A stretch of DNA of 64,000 nt from NCBI RefSeq assembly GCF_010550675.1, contig NZ_JAAGOA010000013.1:1-64000 (forward strand), written 5' to 3'. The stretch comes from Phytoactinopolyspora halotolerans (GTDB lineage: Bacteria; Actinomycetota; Actinomycetes; Jiangellales; Jiangellaceae). The translations under genes and the position numbers were made by a program. How positions within the stretch are numbered: the stretch's first letter is position 1; each line of letters opens with the position of its first letter. This document shows positions 8,079-17,520 of this stretch, piece by piece. The notes beneath the pieces are model-generated. The model did not search any database. It was not told the DNA's origin and saw only the letters and a program-made list of their open reading frames with translations.

Positions 8079-8861
8079 TCAGGCCGCGCGAGCGTTCCAG
8101 CGGCCGTTCTCGTGGTTCACAACCAGCGCAAGCCCGAAACACGCGCTGAGGTTGTCCGCCGTCAGCGTCTCGCCGATCGGTCCGGCGGCCACCACCTGTC
8201 CGCTCCGCAGCAGCAGCGCGTGCGTGATGCCGGACGGAATCTCCTCGACGTGATGGGTCACCAGCACGGTGGCTGGCGACGCCGGGTCCGCCGCGATGCT
8301 GCCCAATGTGGCCACCAAGCTCTCCCGGCCGCCGAGGTCGAGCCCGGCGCCGGGTTCGTCCAGCAACAGCAATTCCGGGTCGCTCATCATCGCCCGGGCG
8401 ATCTGGGTCCGCTTCCGCTCGCCCTCGGACAGCGTGCCGAAGGTCCGCCCGGCCAGGTGCGAGATGCCCAGCCGGTACAGCAGCTCGAACGCGCGCGCGT
8501 CGTCGACGTCGTCGTACGATTCCCGCCACCGCGCCACCACGCCGTAGGCCGCGGTGCGCACCACGTCCAGGACCCACGTCTTGGGCTGGATCCGTTCCCC
8601 GAGCGCCGTGCTGGTCAGTCCGATCCGGGGACGCAGCTCGAAGACGTCGACCTCACCGAGCACCTCGCCGAGCACCGCCACCCGCCCGCTGGTGGGGTGC
8701 ATGTTGGTCGCGGCGATCTGCAGCAGCGTCGTCTTGCCGGCACCGTTCGGGCCCAGGATCACCCACCGTTCGCCGTCCGCCACCGTCCACGTGACCCGGT
8801 CCAGCAGGTTGCTGCCGGAACGCGTCAGCGTCACGTCGGCAAACTCGAGCACGTCGGACAT
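8079..8861 (-). CDS. ABC transporter ATP-binding protein
   Basis: A single ATPase domain of 260 aa. The Walker A motif is GPNGAGKTT (about residue 38), the signature is LSEGERKR, the Walker B is LLLLDEPGAGLD, and the switch His is in VTHHVEE. The closest pattern is the ModF/iron-siderophore-like soluble ABC ATPase group often annotated in actinobacteria without an adjacent permease. No permease gene lies beside it here, so the partner and cargo are unknown. Confidence 0.9.
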   Translation of the reverse strand: MSDVLEFADVTLTRSGSNLLDRVTWTVADGERWVILGPNGAGKTTLLQIAATNMHPTSGRVAVLGEVLGEVDVFELRPRIGLTSTALGERIQPKTWVLDVVRTAAYGVVARWRESYDDVDDARAFELLYRLGISHLAGRTFGTLSEGERKRTQIARAMMSDPELLLLDEPGAGLDLGGRESLVATLGSIAADPASPATVLVTHHVEEIPSGITHALLLRSGQVVAAGPIGETLTADNLSACFGLALVVNHENGRWNARAA

Positions 8862-9032
8862 GGCAGGGCTAACTCCCTCGAGGTCGTGTACGGCGGACGG
8901 CGCCGGTCCACAAAGGGCCGCATCCGCGACCTTACCGGGCGCGAGATCGGCGTTGACCTCTAGGGCACGTCACCAGGGAACCGACATCTGAGAATCCGGG
9001 CGAGGCGTGGCGAACCTCCGGCGGCCCGGATA

Positions 9033-9091
9033 CGTTGCCCAGAACGTCGGACACGTTTCCCGGGAACGTCGACAAGGTGCCCGGAACGGGA
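9033..9091. repeat. Imperfect 21-22 bp tandem repeats upstream of a hypothetical gene
   Basis: About two and a half imperfect copies of a unit like CGTTKCCCRGAACGTCGNACA run head to tail and end about 50 bases before the downstream gene's start. The position suits an operator, but no regulator is assigned. Confidence 0.45.
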
Positions 9092-9142
9092 TGCCCGCGA
9101 GTCAGGCGACTCCGATTCCGCGCGACCTCTAAGCTGGAGGAC

Positions 9143-9904
9143 ATGGTTTCGATGCCCCGGTCCGCACGGCTCGCGGCGTGGGCGAGCGCATGGCTGAACG
9201 GCTCCGGCTCGCTCGATGACGTCCTCACTCGGGTGTGCGGCGACGACGAGCCGCACGACGTCGTGGACGTCCCCGGCACGGACGGAACGGTCAGCCTCGT
9301 GGCGGCGCTCCCGGCGCTGCGCGATGCGGGCGTCTCCTCCTTCCGCGTAGTGCTGCCGGCGCCCGGTGATCCGACTGGCCTGGGCGGTCCCGCCGATCTG
9401 AACGCGGATGCGGTGGACGCCGGCGAGACCGTCCTCGCGGTGGGGGCAGGCGACACCGCGTATGCCCTGGTGCCGGATATCCAAGCGTTCGGACCACCGG
9501 GTGACCAGGGACACTTCGTCACCTGGCGGTGCCGGGAAGCCATCCGTCCGCCGGCCGGCCCGAGCCTCTCCGAGGCCGAACAGGAACTCTCCAGCAACCT
9601 CCGTGAGGCGGGATCCGCGCTGGCCAAACTGGACGTCGCGGCCTGGCGGCCCGAGGTGGCCACCCTGCTGGAGGAGGTCCGTTCCTCTCGGGTGGCCGAG
9701 CCGCTCCCCCGCGGATTTCCGGCGCGGGCGCAGCTGGTGGCGGCACGCAGCATCCGGCTCATGGCCGTGGCAGACTTCGCGCTGACCGACGACGGCGGCG
9801 CGGTGAGCGCATCGGCTGCCGAGTCTCGCCGGGCCCTGCTGACGCCCCTCGAGCGGGCCGCGCGGCACGCACTCGTCGCCGCGTGCAACGCACTCGAGGA
9901 GTAG
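9143..9904 (+). CDS. Conserved hypothetical protein
   Basis: A protein of about 253 aa, soluble, rich in Ala, Asp and Val, with no signal peptide or membrane segment. It has a GDTAYALVPDIQAFGPPGDQGHFVTWRC core and a helical C-terminal half with ARAQLVAARSIRLMAVADFAL. Family unknown to me. Two starts are close together: ATG at 9143, only two bases after GGAGG, and ATG at 9152 with a more usual gap. It is followed by serB on the same strand after 140 bases. Imperfect tandem repeats lie upstream. Confidence 0.75.
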   Translation: MVSMPRSARLAAWASAWLNGSGSLDDVLTRVCGDDEPHDVVDVPGTDGTVSLVAALPALRDAGVSSFRVVLPAPGDPTGLGGPADLNADAVDAGETVLAVGAGDTAYALVPDIQAFGPPGDQGHFVTWRCREAIRPPAGPSLSEAEQELSSNLREAGSALAKLDVAAWRPEVATLLEEVRSSRVAEPLPRGFPARAQLVAARSIRLMAVADFALTDDGGAVSASAAESRRALLTPLERAARHALVAACNALEE

Positions 9905-10043
9905 CCGCGTCAACGGTGGGCCCGTGACCGGCCGGCCGTTGCGACGGCGGTCGCATACCCGCCATCACGGCCTGCGGATTTGCGGCGCTGCGCAGGGTGG
10001 CGAGTTCGGCGTGGCGCGGCGCCCGGTAGCGTTGAACGTTGTT

Positions 10044-11273
10044 ATGACTGCTTCTGCGACTTCCGACGACCGCACGCTCCTGGTCACCTTCTCCGGCCGG
10101 GACCGGCCCGGCCTGACGTCCCGGATATTCACGACGCTCGCCCGCTATCGCATCCACGTGCTGGACATCGAGCAGGTCACCGCCCGCGGTCACCTGCTGT
10201 TGAGCGTGGTGCTGGGGGATGTGCCCGACGACGACGGGCTGATGCAGGCGGTGCACATCGTCGCCGACGAGCTCGGGCTGGACGTCGAGGTCACCGTCGG
10301 GCAGGGCGATCTGTCCGAGCCGGCTGAACGTGCGCACGTCACCGTGCTGGGATCCCCGCTGCGGCCGGAGGCGGTCCGGCTGCTGGCCCGCCGCATCGCG
10401 GACGCCGGCGGAAACATCGACCGCATCATGCGCCTCGCCTCGTACCCAGTGACCTCGATCGAGCTCGAGGTGTCCGGGGTGGATCCGGAGACGCTCAAGG
10501 CGGATCTCACCGCCGAGGCGCTGGCCTGGGGGGTGGACGTCGCCGTTCAGCCGTCCGGGCTGATCCGCCGCGCCAAGCGGCTGATCGTCATGGACGTCGA
10601 CTCGACCCTCGTCCAGGGTGAGGTGGTGGAGATGCTGGCCGCCCGCGCCGGCGTACTCGACCAGGTCGCCAAGGTGACCGAGGCCGCGATGCGCGGCGAG
10701 CTCGACTTCGCCGAATCGCTGCGCGCCCGGGTCCGGCTGCTGGCCGGGCTGCCCGAGTCCGCGATCGACGAGGTGCGCGACGAGGTCAGGCTCACCCCCG
10801 GCGCACGGACCCTGGTGCGCACATTGAAGCGGCTCGGCTACCGGTGCGGCATCGTCAGCGGCGGGTTCAGCCAGGTCACCGACGCGCTCGCGGAGCAACT
10901 CGACCTGGACTTCGCGGCGGCGAACACACTAGAGGTGGTCGACGGGCAGCTCACCGGCGAACTTGTCGGGGACATCTTGGACCGCCCGGGCAAGGCGGCC
11001 GCACTACGGCGGTTCGCCGCACAGGCGGAGGTGCCGCTGTCGCAGACGGTCGCGGTCGGCGACGGCGCCAACGACCTGGACATGATCGGCACGGCCGGGC
11101 TGGGTGTGGCGTTCAACGCCAAACCGGTCGTCCGTGATGCCGCGGACACCGCGGTGAACGTGCCATACCTCGATGCCGTGCTGTACCTGCTGGGGATCAG
11201 CCGCGCCGACGTGGAGGCGGCGGACGCCGACGACGGCTACATCACCCCGGCTCCCCCGGTGCCGCACGCCTGA
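10044..11273 (+). CDS. serB: Phosphoserine phosphatase with ACT domains
   Basis: A 409-aa SerB, the last enzyme of serine synthesis, removing phosphate from L-phosphoserine. Residues about 8-85 form an ACT domain (LVTFSGRDRPGLTSRIF) and about 90-170 a second ACT-like region, a common actinobacterial arrangement for serine sensing. The HAD phosphatase follows: motif I MDVDSTLVQGE, motif II GIVSGGFSQVT, and motif III/IV KAAALRRFA with VAVGDGANDLDMI. The ATG at 10044 matches the start of the ACT domain. It converges with the SixA-like gene, whose end lies only 7 bases away. Confidence 0.95.
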   Translation: MTASATSDDRTLLVTFSGRDRPGLTSRIFTTLARYRIHVLDIEQVTARGHLLLSVVLGDVPDDDGLMQAVHIVADELGLDVEVTVGQGDLSEPAERAHVTVLGSPLRPEAVRLLARRIADAGGNIDRIMRLASYPVTSIELEVSGVDPETLKADLTAEALAWGVDVAVQPSGLIRRAKRLIVMDVDSTLVQGEVVEMLAARAGVLDQVAKVTEAAMRGELDFAESLRARVRLLAGLPESAIDEVRDEVRLTPGARTLVRTLKRLGYRCGIVSGGFSQVTDALAEQLDLDFAAANTLEVVDGQLTGELVGDILDRPGKAAALRRFAAQAEVPLSQTVAVGDGANDLDMIGTAGLGVAFNAKPVVRDAADTAVNVPYLDAVLYLLGISRADVEAADADDGYITPAPPVPHA

Positions 11274-11280
11274 ACACCGC

Positions 11281-11790
11281 CTAGCCGCGTGGCACGGTGA
11301 ACGTGACCAGCCGGGCTCGGCCCGGGTCCAGCTCCGCCCAGCTGCGGTACACGTCGAACACCGCACAGGCCGACGTGCGGTAGTCCAGCCGCATCTGGAA
11401 CCGCTCCGGCACCTCTGAGGTCTCGTCGTCGATCAGGCTCGCCAGCGTGCCGATGCCCGGATTGTGCGCGACGACCAGAAGCGTCGACACGTCGTCGGAG
11501 ACCTGCCGGACGAGATCGAGGAGGTCACCCGCTCCGGCCGCGTACGCTTCGTCGAGCAGCTGCGGTTCCGGCGGCGATTTCAGTTCGCCGGCCAGCGCCT
11601 CGTAGGTCTCGCGGGTGCGCAGCGCGCTGGACACCAGCGCCGCGTCCACGACGATGTCGCGGTCGCGCAGCCAACGACCCACCTCCCCAGCGTCTCGCCG
11701 GCCGCGCTTGCTCAGTGGGCGTTCGTGATCTTCGACGTCGTCGGGCCAGGCGGCCTTGGCGTGGCGCAGCAGCACGAGGGTTCTCGACAT
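11281..11790 (-). CDS. SixA-like histidine phosphatase
   Basis: A 169-aa histidine-phosphatase-superfamily protein. The catalytic RHG-type motif reads LLRHAKAAWP near residue 6, with a second catalytic His in VVAHNPGIG near residue 110 and an acidic motif (DHERPLSKRGRRDA) typical of SixA. The family removes phosphate from phosphohistidine or other phosphoesters. I chose ATG 11790 (MSRTLVLLRHAK) over an ATG three codons upstream. The physiological substrate is unknown. Confidence 0.88.
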   Translation of the reverse strand: MSRTLVLLRHAKAAWPDDVEDHERPLSKRGRRDAGEVGRWLRDRDIVVDAALVSSALRTRETYEALAGELKSPPEPQLLDEAYAAGAGDLLDLVRQVSDDVSTLLVVAHNPGIGTLASLIDDETSEVPERFQMRLDYRTSACAVFDVYRSWAELDPGRARLVTFTVPRG

Positions 11791-11914
11791 ACTGATCAAG
11801 ACTAGGGCGCAGGCCCCAGATCAGACATCCTTCCCACGCCCTTCTCATACCGATTGTGATCTGATAGTTGAGCCGCCTAGTGACTCTTCGGCCCGGGTTT
11901 GATAAGCATGCCGG

Positions 11915-13231
11915 GTGGAGATCAACCTCGCAGATGACTCGGCACCGCCGCCACCGCCCAAGCCCACCGTGGAAGAGGCGACCACCAGCAGCACAACCCC
12001 GCAGGCAGAACCCTCGCGACCGATCACCAGTTCCCGCGCCGATCTGCGGCACCGGCTGAACTCCGCGATCGGCGACGATGACGTCCCGCTCGCCGCGGTC
12101 GACCTGGACGCATGGGACTCCAACGCCGACGAGCTGGTCCGGCTCGCGGCGGGCAAGCCGATCCGCATCGTCAGCGCCGCCGTCCGCAACCGCACGCTGC
12201 TGCGCCAGTTGCTCGCCCGCGACGGCTTCTCCGGCGTACTCGCCTACACCCTGCGCGAGGCTGTCTGGCTGGTCGGCACCGGAATCTGCGACGACGCCGT
12301 GGTCGCCTATCCCAGTGCCGACCGCCGAGCGCTGTCCCGGCTGGTCGGCGAGGAACACCTGGCCGGACGGATCACCATCATGGTCGACGACATCGCCCAG
12401 CTCGACCTGGTGGACGCCGTCGCCCCGCCGGAGGCCCGGGCCGAGCTGCGGGTCTGCCTGGACCTGGACTGCTCCTGGCAGGCCCTGGGCGGAAGGCTGC
12501 GGCTGGGCCCGCTGCGCTCGCCCCTGCGGACCCCGGAGGACATGGCCAGGCTCGCTCGGGCTGTGGTAGCGCGGCCGGGTTTCCGGCTCGTCGGGATCCA
12601 GGCGTACGAGGCGCACGTCGCGGCGGCGCACGACGCACCACCGCACGGCCGCGTCCGCGCGTACCTGCGCCGGCTGATGCGCAAGCGGGCGGACCAGGAT
12701 CTCGCGAGCCGGCGCGCCGCCGTCGTCGATGCGGTCCGGGACATCTGCGACCTGGAGTTCGTCACCGCCGGCGGCACCGGCTCCATCCGCAGCACCGCCG
12801 CGGATGCCTCCGTCACGGAGGTGGCGGCCGGCTCCGGTCTGCTCGGTCCGACCCTGCTCGACCGGTCGGAGGATTTCGTGCCGTTGCCGGCCGCCTTCTT
12901 CGCGCTGCCGGTGGTCCGCCGTCCCCGCAACGGTGTCGTGACCGTCGCCGGCGGTGGATACGTCGCCAGCGGCGCGGCGGGACGAGACCGGTTGCCCGTG
13001 CCGTGGCTGCCTGAGGGGTTGAAGCTGGGCACCCCCGAGGGCGCCGGGCAGACGCAGACTCCCCTGCACGGGCCGACAGCCGACGGACTCGCCCTGGGCG
13101 ACCTCGTCTGGTTCCGGCACGCCAAGGCGGGCGAGCTCGCCGAGCGCTTCGACAGTTACCACCTGGTCCGCGGAGAACGCCTGGTCGACACCGCTCCGAC
13201 CTATCGGGGAGACGGCAAGACATTCTTGTGA
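11915..13231 (+). CDS. PLP-type amino acid deaminase/aldolase homologue lacking the usual lysine
   Basis: A 438-aa protein of the D-threonine-aldolase/alanine-racemase fold (fold type III). N-terminal TIM-barrel signatures are AAVDLDAWDSNADELVRLAAGKPIRI, GVLAYTLREAVWLVG, VVAYPSADRRAL and TIMVDDIAQLDLVD; a C-terminal beta domain holds GGGYVASG and GDLVWFRHAKAGELAERF. In relatives the strand after the first motif reads VRVASKSVR, with the PLP Schiff-base Lys. Here it reads IRIVSAAVR, with Ala88 at that place. It may be a non-catalytic PLP-binding protein or use another residue. The first 40 residues are Pro/Thr-rich. Starts with GTG. Confidence 0.82.
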   Translation: MEINLADDSAPPPPPKPTVEEATTSSTTPQAEPSRPITSSRADLRHRLNSAIGDDDVPLAAVDLDAWDSNADELVRLAAGKPIRIVSAAVRNRTLLRQLLARDGFSGVLAYTLREAVWLVGTGICDDAVVAYPSADRRALSRLVGEEHLAGRITIMVDDIAQLDLVDAVAPPEARAELRVCLDLDCSWQALGGRLRLGPLRSPLRTPEDMARLARAVVARPGFRLVGIQAYEAHVAAAHDAPPHGRVRAYLRRLMRKRADQDLASRRAAVVDAVRDICDLEFVTAGGTGSIRSTAADASVTEVAAGSGLLGPTLLDRSEDFVPLPAAFFALPVVRRPRNGVVTVAGGGYVASGAAGRDRLPVPWLPEGLKLGTPEGAGQTQTPLHGPTADGLALGDLVWFRHAKAGELAERFDSYHLVRGERLVDTAPTYRGDGKTFL

Positions 13232-13249
13232 CACCGGGCACGTGACTCC

Positions 13250-13357
13250 GGCGGTGGAGGGGAGAATTCCCGTCCTCGCCCAGCAACTCGTCGTCGCCTA
13301 GCGGCTTCTCCGAGCTGATGCCCACCACACCATGGACAGAGATTCTCCCCTCCGCCT
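13250..13357. repeat. 108-bp palindromic element, family B copy 1
   Basis: Outer arms (GGAGGGGAGAATTCCCGTCC and a complement with a 3-base gap) match in about 20 of 23 positions and enclose about 60 bases. A second copy of nearly the same total length lies at 46371-46476 in inverted orientation. The inner sequence also shares blocks (CGTCYTCGCCC, GTCGTCGC, GATGCCC) when one copy is reversed. Confidence 0.8.
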
Positions 13358-13406
13358 CACCCTCGGGCGCCAGGGCAGAGCTCAACGGGGCCGGTACGGT
13401 TGAGGG

Positions 13407-14228
13407 GTGCGGATCACCCAGCTGAATATCTATCCGGTCAAATCGACCCGCGGCCGTGAAGTCGACGACGCCGTCGTGGAGCCCTGGGGCCTGGCCGGTG
13501 ACCGCAGGTGGATGGTCGTCGATGGTGAAGGGGACGTGCTGACGGCGCGGATCCTGCCGCGGCTGTTGACGGTGAGAGCTACGCCCTTGGGTGAGGGGCG
13601 GTTGCGGTTGGACGGGCCGCACGCGGAGCCGCTGGAGGTCGACGGGACGCAGGCGGACGAGCGAGTGACCGTGCAGGTATGGCGGTCCCGGGTCGAGGCG
13701 ATGCGGCCGAGCACGGACGCGGACGGGTGGTTCGGCAAGCTGCTGGAGCGCGATGTCCGGCTGGTCTGGCTGGACGATCCGCGACGCAGACCGGTAGACC
13801 CCGAGTACGGGCGCGACGAAGACCGGGTCAGCTTCGCTGATGCCTACCCGTTGCTGCTGGCGAGCACGGGGTCGCTGCAACAGCTCAACGACTGGATTGT
13901 GGAGGGCGCGCTGGAGCGCGGCGAAGCGGTGCCGGAACCGTTGCCGATGCGGCGGTTCCGGCCGAACGTCGTCGTCGACAGCGAGGAGCCGTTCGCTGAG
14001 GACGGCTGGACACGCGTCCGCCTCGGCGGCCTCGACTTCCGGGTCGTCAAGCCGTGCGACCGTTGCGTGCTGACGACGATCGACCCGGAGACCCTGGAGA
14101 AGGGCAAGGAGCCGCTGCGGACGCTGGCGCGGCACCGCCGGTGGGATCAGAAGGTCTGGTTCGGGGTGAACATCATCCCCGACCAGACCGGACGGCTCCG
14201 CGTCGGCGACCCCGCCACCCTCCCATGA
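13407..14228 (+). CDS. MOSC domain protein (YcbX-like)
   Basis: A 273-aa protein with the N-terminal MOSC beta-barrel domain (LNIYPVKSTRGREVDDAVVEPWGLAGDRRWMVVD) and a C-terminal MOSC catalytic domain (about residues 110-265). The domain contains FRPNVVVD and the conserved Cys of VKPCDRCVLTTID that binds sulfur or molybdenum cofactor. The family includes mARC-like N-hydroxylated-base reductases and sulfur carriers. This could serve the molybdenum enzymes further along, but distance gives no proof. GTG start at 13407. Its last codons run into the family A repeat. Confidence 0.88.
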   Translation: MRITQLNIYPVKSTRGREVDDAVVEPWGLAGDRRWMVVDGEGDVLTARILPRLLTVRATPLGEGRLRLDGPHAEPLEVDGTQADERVTVQVWRSRVEAMRPSTDADGWFGKLLERDVRLVWLDDPRRRPVDPEYGRDEDRVSFADAYPLLLASTGSLQQLNDWIVEGALERGEAVPEPLPMRRFRPNVVVDSEEPFAEDGWTRVRLGGLDFRVVKPCDRCVLTTIDPETLEKGKEPLRTLARHRRWDQKVWFGVNIIPDQTGRLRVGDPATLP

Positions 14229-14275
14229 TCATGAACACTTAGCGTTCACATAGCACGGTTAGTGTTCATGATCAT
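14225..14275. repeat. 51-bp palindromic element, family A copy 2
   Basis: The same 15-bp arms as the copy at 2984-3034 with the 21-base core inverted relative to it. It spans the stop codon region of the MOSC gene and ends 14 bases before the hisG stop, so it sits exactly between two convergent genes, where it could also act as a bidirectional terminator. Confidence 0.85.
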
Positions 14276-14288
14276 GGGAGAAGGGGGG

Positions 14289-15146
14289 TTAGATGCGGCA
14301 GGCGTGAATGTCGGTGACGAGGATGGCGCGGGCGCCGATCTCCCACAACTCGTCCATGATCCGGTGCGCCGCATCTCTGGGAACCATCACCCGGACCGCC
14401 ACCCAGCCCTCGCGGTGCAGCGGCGACACGGTGGGCGACTCCAGTCCGGAGGCGATCGCGGTGGCCTGGTCGACGTGCTCGGCCCGGATGTCGTAGTCCA
14501 TCATCACGTACCGGCGCGCCACCAGAACGCCCTTCAACCTGCGCAGCAGCTGCTCGAGCCCGTCAACCGGCGCGCCGTCCGCCCGAGCGATCAACACCGC
14601 CTCCGAGTGCAGGATCGGCTCGCCCAGGATCTCCAGACCGGCCTGGCGCAACGTCGTCCCCGTCTCCACGACGTCGGCGATGACGTCGGCCACACCGAGC
14701 TGCACCGCCGTCTCCACCGCTCCGTCGAGCTTGACCACCTCGGCGTCGACCTTGCGTTCGGTGAGGTACGAACTGAGCAGGCCGGCGAACGACGTCGCCA
14801 CCCGGAGGCCGTCGAAGTCGTCGACGTCGCGCACCGAACCCGGACGGGCGGCGAACCGGAACGTGGAGTGGCCGAAGTCCAGCGCGAGCACTTCCTTCGC
14901 CGGAGCGGCCGAGTCCAGCAGCAGGTCACGCCCGGTGATCCCGACGTCCAGGGTGCCCGAGCCGACGTACACGGCGATGTCGCGCGGGCGGAGGAAGAAG
15001 AACTCGACGTTGTTGTCCGGGTCCCGCAGGACCAGGTCGCGCCCGCCGTCGGAGCGCTGCCGGTACCCCGCCTCGCGGAGCATCGCAGACGCAGGCCCGG
15101 ACAGCGCGCCCTTGTTGGGCACGGCAATGCGCAGGACGTTATTCAT
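14289..15146 (-). CDS. hisG: ATP phosphoribosyltransferase, long form
   Basis: A 285-aa HisG, the first enzyme of histidine synthesis, joining ATP and PRPP. It opens with [22 protein letters not shown] and has the ligand motifs [10 protein letters not shown] and [20 protein letters not shown]. The last 75 residues ([22 protein letters not shown]) form the C-terminal ACT-like domain for histidine feedback found in the hexameric long form. ATG at 15146 is the conserved start. It follows hisE by 56 bases, so the two form an operon that probably continues from the rib genes. Confidence 0.95.
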   Translation of the reverse strand: MNNVLRIAVPNKGALSGPASAMLREAGYRQRSDGGRDLVLRDPDNNVEFFFLRPRDIAVYVGSGTLDVGITGRDLLLDSAAPAKEVLALDFGHSTFRFAARPGSVRDVDDFDGLRVATSFAGLLSSYLTERKVDAEVVKLDGAVETAVQLGVADVIADVVETGTTLRQAGLEILGEPILHSEAVLIARADGAPVDGLEQLLRRLKGVLVARRYVMMDYDIRAEHVDQATAIASGLESPTVSPLHREGWVAVRVMVPRDAAHRIMDELWEIGARAILVTDIHACRI

Positions 15147-15202
15147 GGAACGGCCATACCTTTCATCGTCAGCGTCCGGCGCAGCTGAGGCCGGCCGCAC
15201 GG

Positions 15203-15466
15203 TCAGAGCTTGGCGTAGACGTCGTCGAGACTGAGGCCACGCGCCAGCATGAGCACCTGGACGTGGTAAAGCAGCTGGGAGATCTCCTCGGCTGCACGTT
15301 CGGCGCTCTCATGCTCCGCCGCCATCCAGGCCTCGGCGGCCTCCTCGACCACCTTCTTGCCGACATGATGGACGCCGCGATGCACCGCCTGCACCGTGCC
15401 CGAATCGGGCGCACCGGACTCCACCTTCGCGGTCAGCTCGGCCCACAGGCCCTCGAAGCTCTTCAC
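15203..15466 (-). CDS. hisE: Phosphoribosyl-ATP pyrophosphatase
   Basis: An 87-aa HisE, which cleaves phosphoribosyl-ATP to phosphoribosyl-AMP in step two of histidine synthesis. The all-alpha MazG-like motif is visible as [18 protein letters not shown] and [26 protein letters not shown] with the metal-binding acidic residues. The length is normal for the stand-alone actinobacterial form. It sits directly upstream of hisG. Confidence 0.95.
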   Translation of the reverse strand: MKSFEGLWAELTAKVESGAPDSGTVQAVHRGVHHVGKKVVEEAAEAWMAAEHESAERAAEEISQLLYHVQVLMLARGLSLDDVYAKL

Positions 15467-15497
15467 GTGGGCCTATCGTACGGGACACGCACCGCGC

Positions 15498-15559
15498 CCG
15501 TGGAAGCTCGGTGCCCCGCTGCCCCACATCCACGTGGAAGATCAGTGCCCACTGCCCCG
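15498..15559. repeat. Two 28-bp direct repeats, period 34 bp
   Basis: A unit like CGTGGAAGMTCRGTGCCC followed by SCTGCCCC occurs twice, 34 bases apart, in the 164-base gap between ribH and hisE. It lies in the hisE leader when read on the minus strand. It could be an operator or attenuator; no His-rich leader peptide is obvious. Confidence 0.6.
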
Positions 15560-15630
15560 TGACCACACGCGTGCACCGTGCGATCTGTGGCGGCCGCGCG
15601 GAAGCGCTGCGGCCGGCCAGCCTGTGACGA

Positions 15631-16119
<489 letters not shown>

Positions 16120-16203
16120 TCATGCGGACCACGAGTCACCTCACTGTCGCCAAAGCAGCAACAAGGTGACACATGGTCACGTCTCTCGGCGCGCCTGATC
16201 TTC

Positions 16204-17472
16204 TCAGGCCGTAGATCCGAACGGGGCCTCAACTGCCGGCGAGTCCCAGACGTCGTCCAGTCCCGGCAACTGGTGGCCGAGCCGGTCCCGTTTAGTCCGC
16301 AGATATCGCAGGTTCTCGGGGTGCGCGGCGACCGGCAGCTGTACCCGCTCGGCGACGGCGATGCCGTAGCCGTCGATGCCGGCCAGCTTCGCCGGGTTGT
16401 TGGTCATCAGCGCGATCGACTCCACACCCAGATCGGCGAGAATCTGCGCACCGATGCCGTAGTCCCGCCCATCGGCCGGCAGCCCCAGCTCGATGTTCGC
16501 GTCCACTGTGTCGTGCCCGTTGTCCTGCAGCTCGTAGGCGCGCAGCTTGTGCGCCAGCCCGATGCCGCGTCCCTCGTGTCCACGCAGATACACGACGACG
16601 CCGCGCCCGGCATGGGCCACGGTCGCGAGCGCCGCCTGCAGCTGCGGGCCGCAATCGCAGCGCAGCGAGCCGAACGCGTCCCCGGTGAGGCACTCCGAGT
16701 GGATCCGGGCCAGTACCGGCTCCTGGCCGGTGATGTCACCCATCACCAGTGCGACGTGTTCGCCGCCGTCCACCAGGTCGCGATAGCCATAGGCACGGAA
16801 TGTGCCGTGCACGGTGGGCAGCCGGGTCGTCGCGAGCCGCTCGACGTGGCCTTCGGTACGTCGGCGGTACCGGATCAGGTCGGCGATCGAGATCATGGCG
16901 AGCCCGTGCTCGTCGGCGAATGCGCGCAGGGCCGGTGCGCGCATCATCGAACCGTCATCGTGGACGACCTCGCCGATCACCCCTGCCGGCGCGAGACCCG
17001 CCATCCGGGCCAGATCCACCGCCGCTTCGGTGTGGCCGGGTCTGCGCAGCACACCGCCGTCCTTGGCGCGCAGCGGGAACATGTGCCCCGGGCGGGTCAG
17101 ATCCTGTGCCTCGGTCGCCGGGTCGGCGAGCACCCGAGCCGTACGTGCCCGGTCGGCCGCCGAGATGCCGGTGTCCACGCCATCACGCGCATCCACCGAC
17201 ACCGAATAGGCCGTGCCCTTGCGGTCTTCGTTCACGGCCGTCATCGGCGGCAGCTTCAGCCGGTCCAGCTCGGCGGCGAGCATCGGCACGCAGACCACGC
17301 CGGAGCTATGCCGCACCATGAAACCCATCAGCTCCGGCGTCGCACACGACGCCGCGAAGGTCAGGTCGCCCTCGTTCTCCCGGTTCTCGTCGTCGACCAC
17401 GACGACGGGGCGACCGGCGGCGATCTCCTTGATCGCCCGCTCGACCGAGTCGAGCCGGATCTCGTTACCCAT
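16204..17472 (-). CDS. ribBA: Bifunctional dihydroxybutanone-phosphate synthase / GTP cyclohydrolase II
   Basis: A 422-aa fusion. Residues about 8-205 are the RibB domain ([19 protein letters not shown], then [20 protein letters not shown] with the metal-binding His) making dihydroxybutanone phosphate from ribulose 5-phosphate. Residues about 210-405 are RibA, GTP cyclohydrolase II, with the zinc ligands in [21 protein letters not shown] and the loop [11 protein letters not shown]. Both halves keep their catalytic residues, so the protein should be fully bifunctional. It lies between ribE and ribH in the operon. Confidence 0.97.
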   Translation of the reverse strand: MGNEIRLDSVERAIKEIAAGRPVVVVDDENRENEGDLTFAASCATPELMGFMVRHSSGVVCVPMLAAELDRLKLPPMTAVNEDRKGTAYSVSVDARDGVDTGISAADRARTARVLADPATEAQDLTRPGHMFPLRAKDGGVLRRPGHTEAAVDLARMAGLAPAGVIGEVVHDDGSMMRAPALRAFADEHGLAMISIADLIRYRRRTEGHVERLATTRLPTVHGTFRAYGYRDLVDGGEHVALVMGDITGQEPVLARIHSECLTGDAFGSLRCDCGPQLQAALATVAHAGRGVVVYLRGHEGRGIGLAHKLRAYELQDNGHDTVDANIELGLPADGRDYGIGAQILADLGVESIALMTNNPAKLAGIDGYGIAVAERVQLPVAAHPENLRYLRTKRDRLGHQLPGLDDVWDSPAVEAPFGSTA

Positions 17473-17520
17473 GCGCGCAGCGCTCCTTCGTGTTCCGATG
17501 CTTGCCGTGCGACGTGTCGC

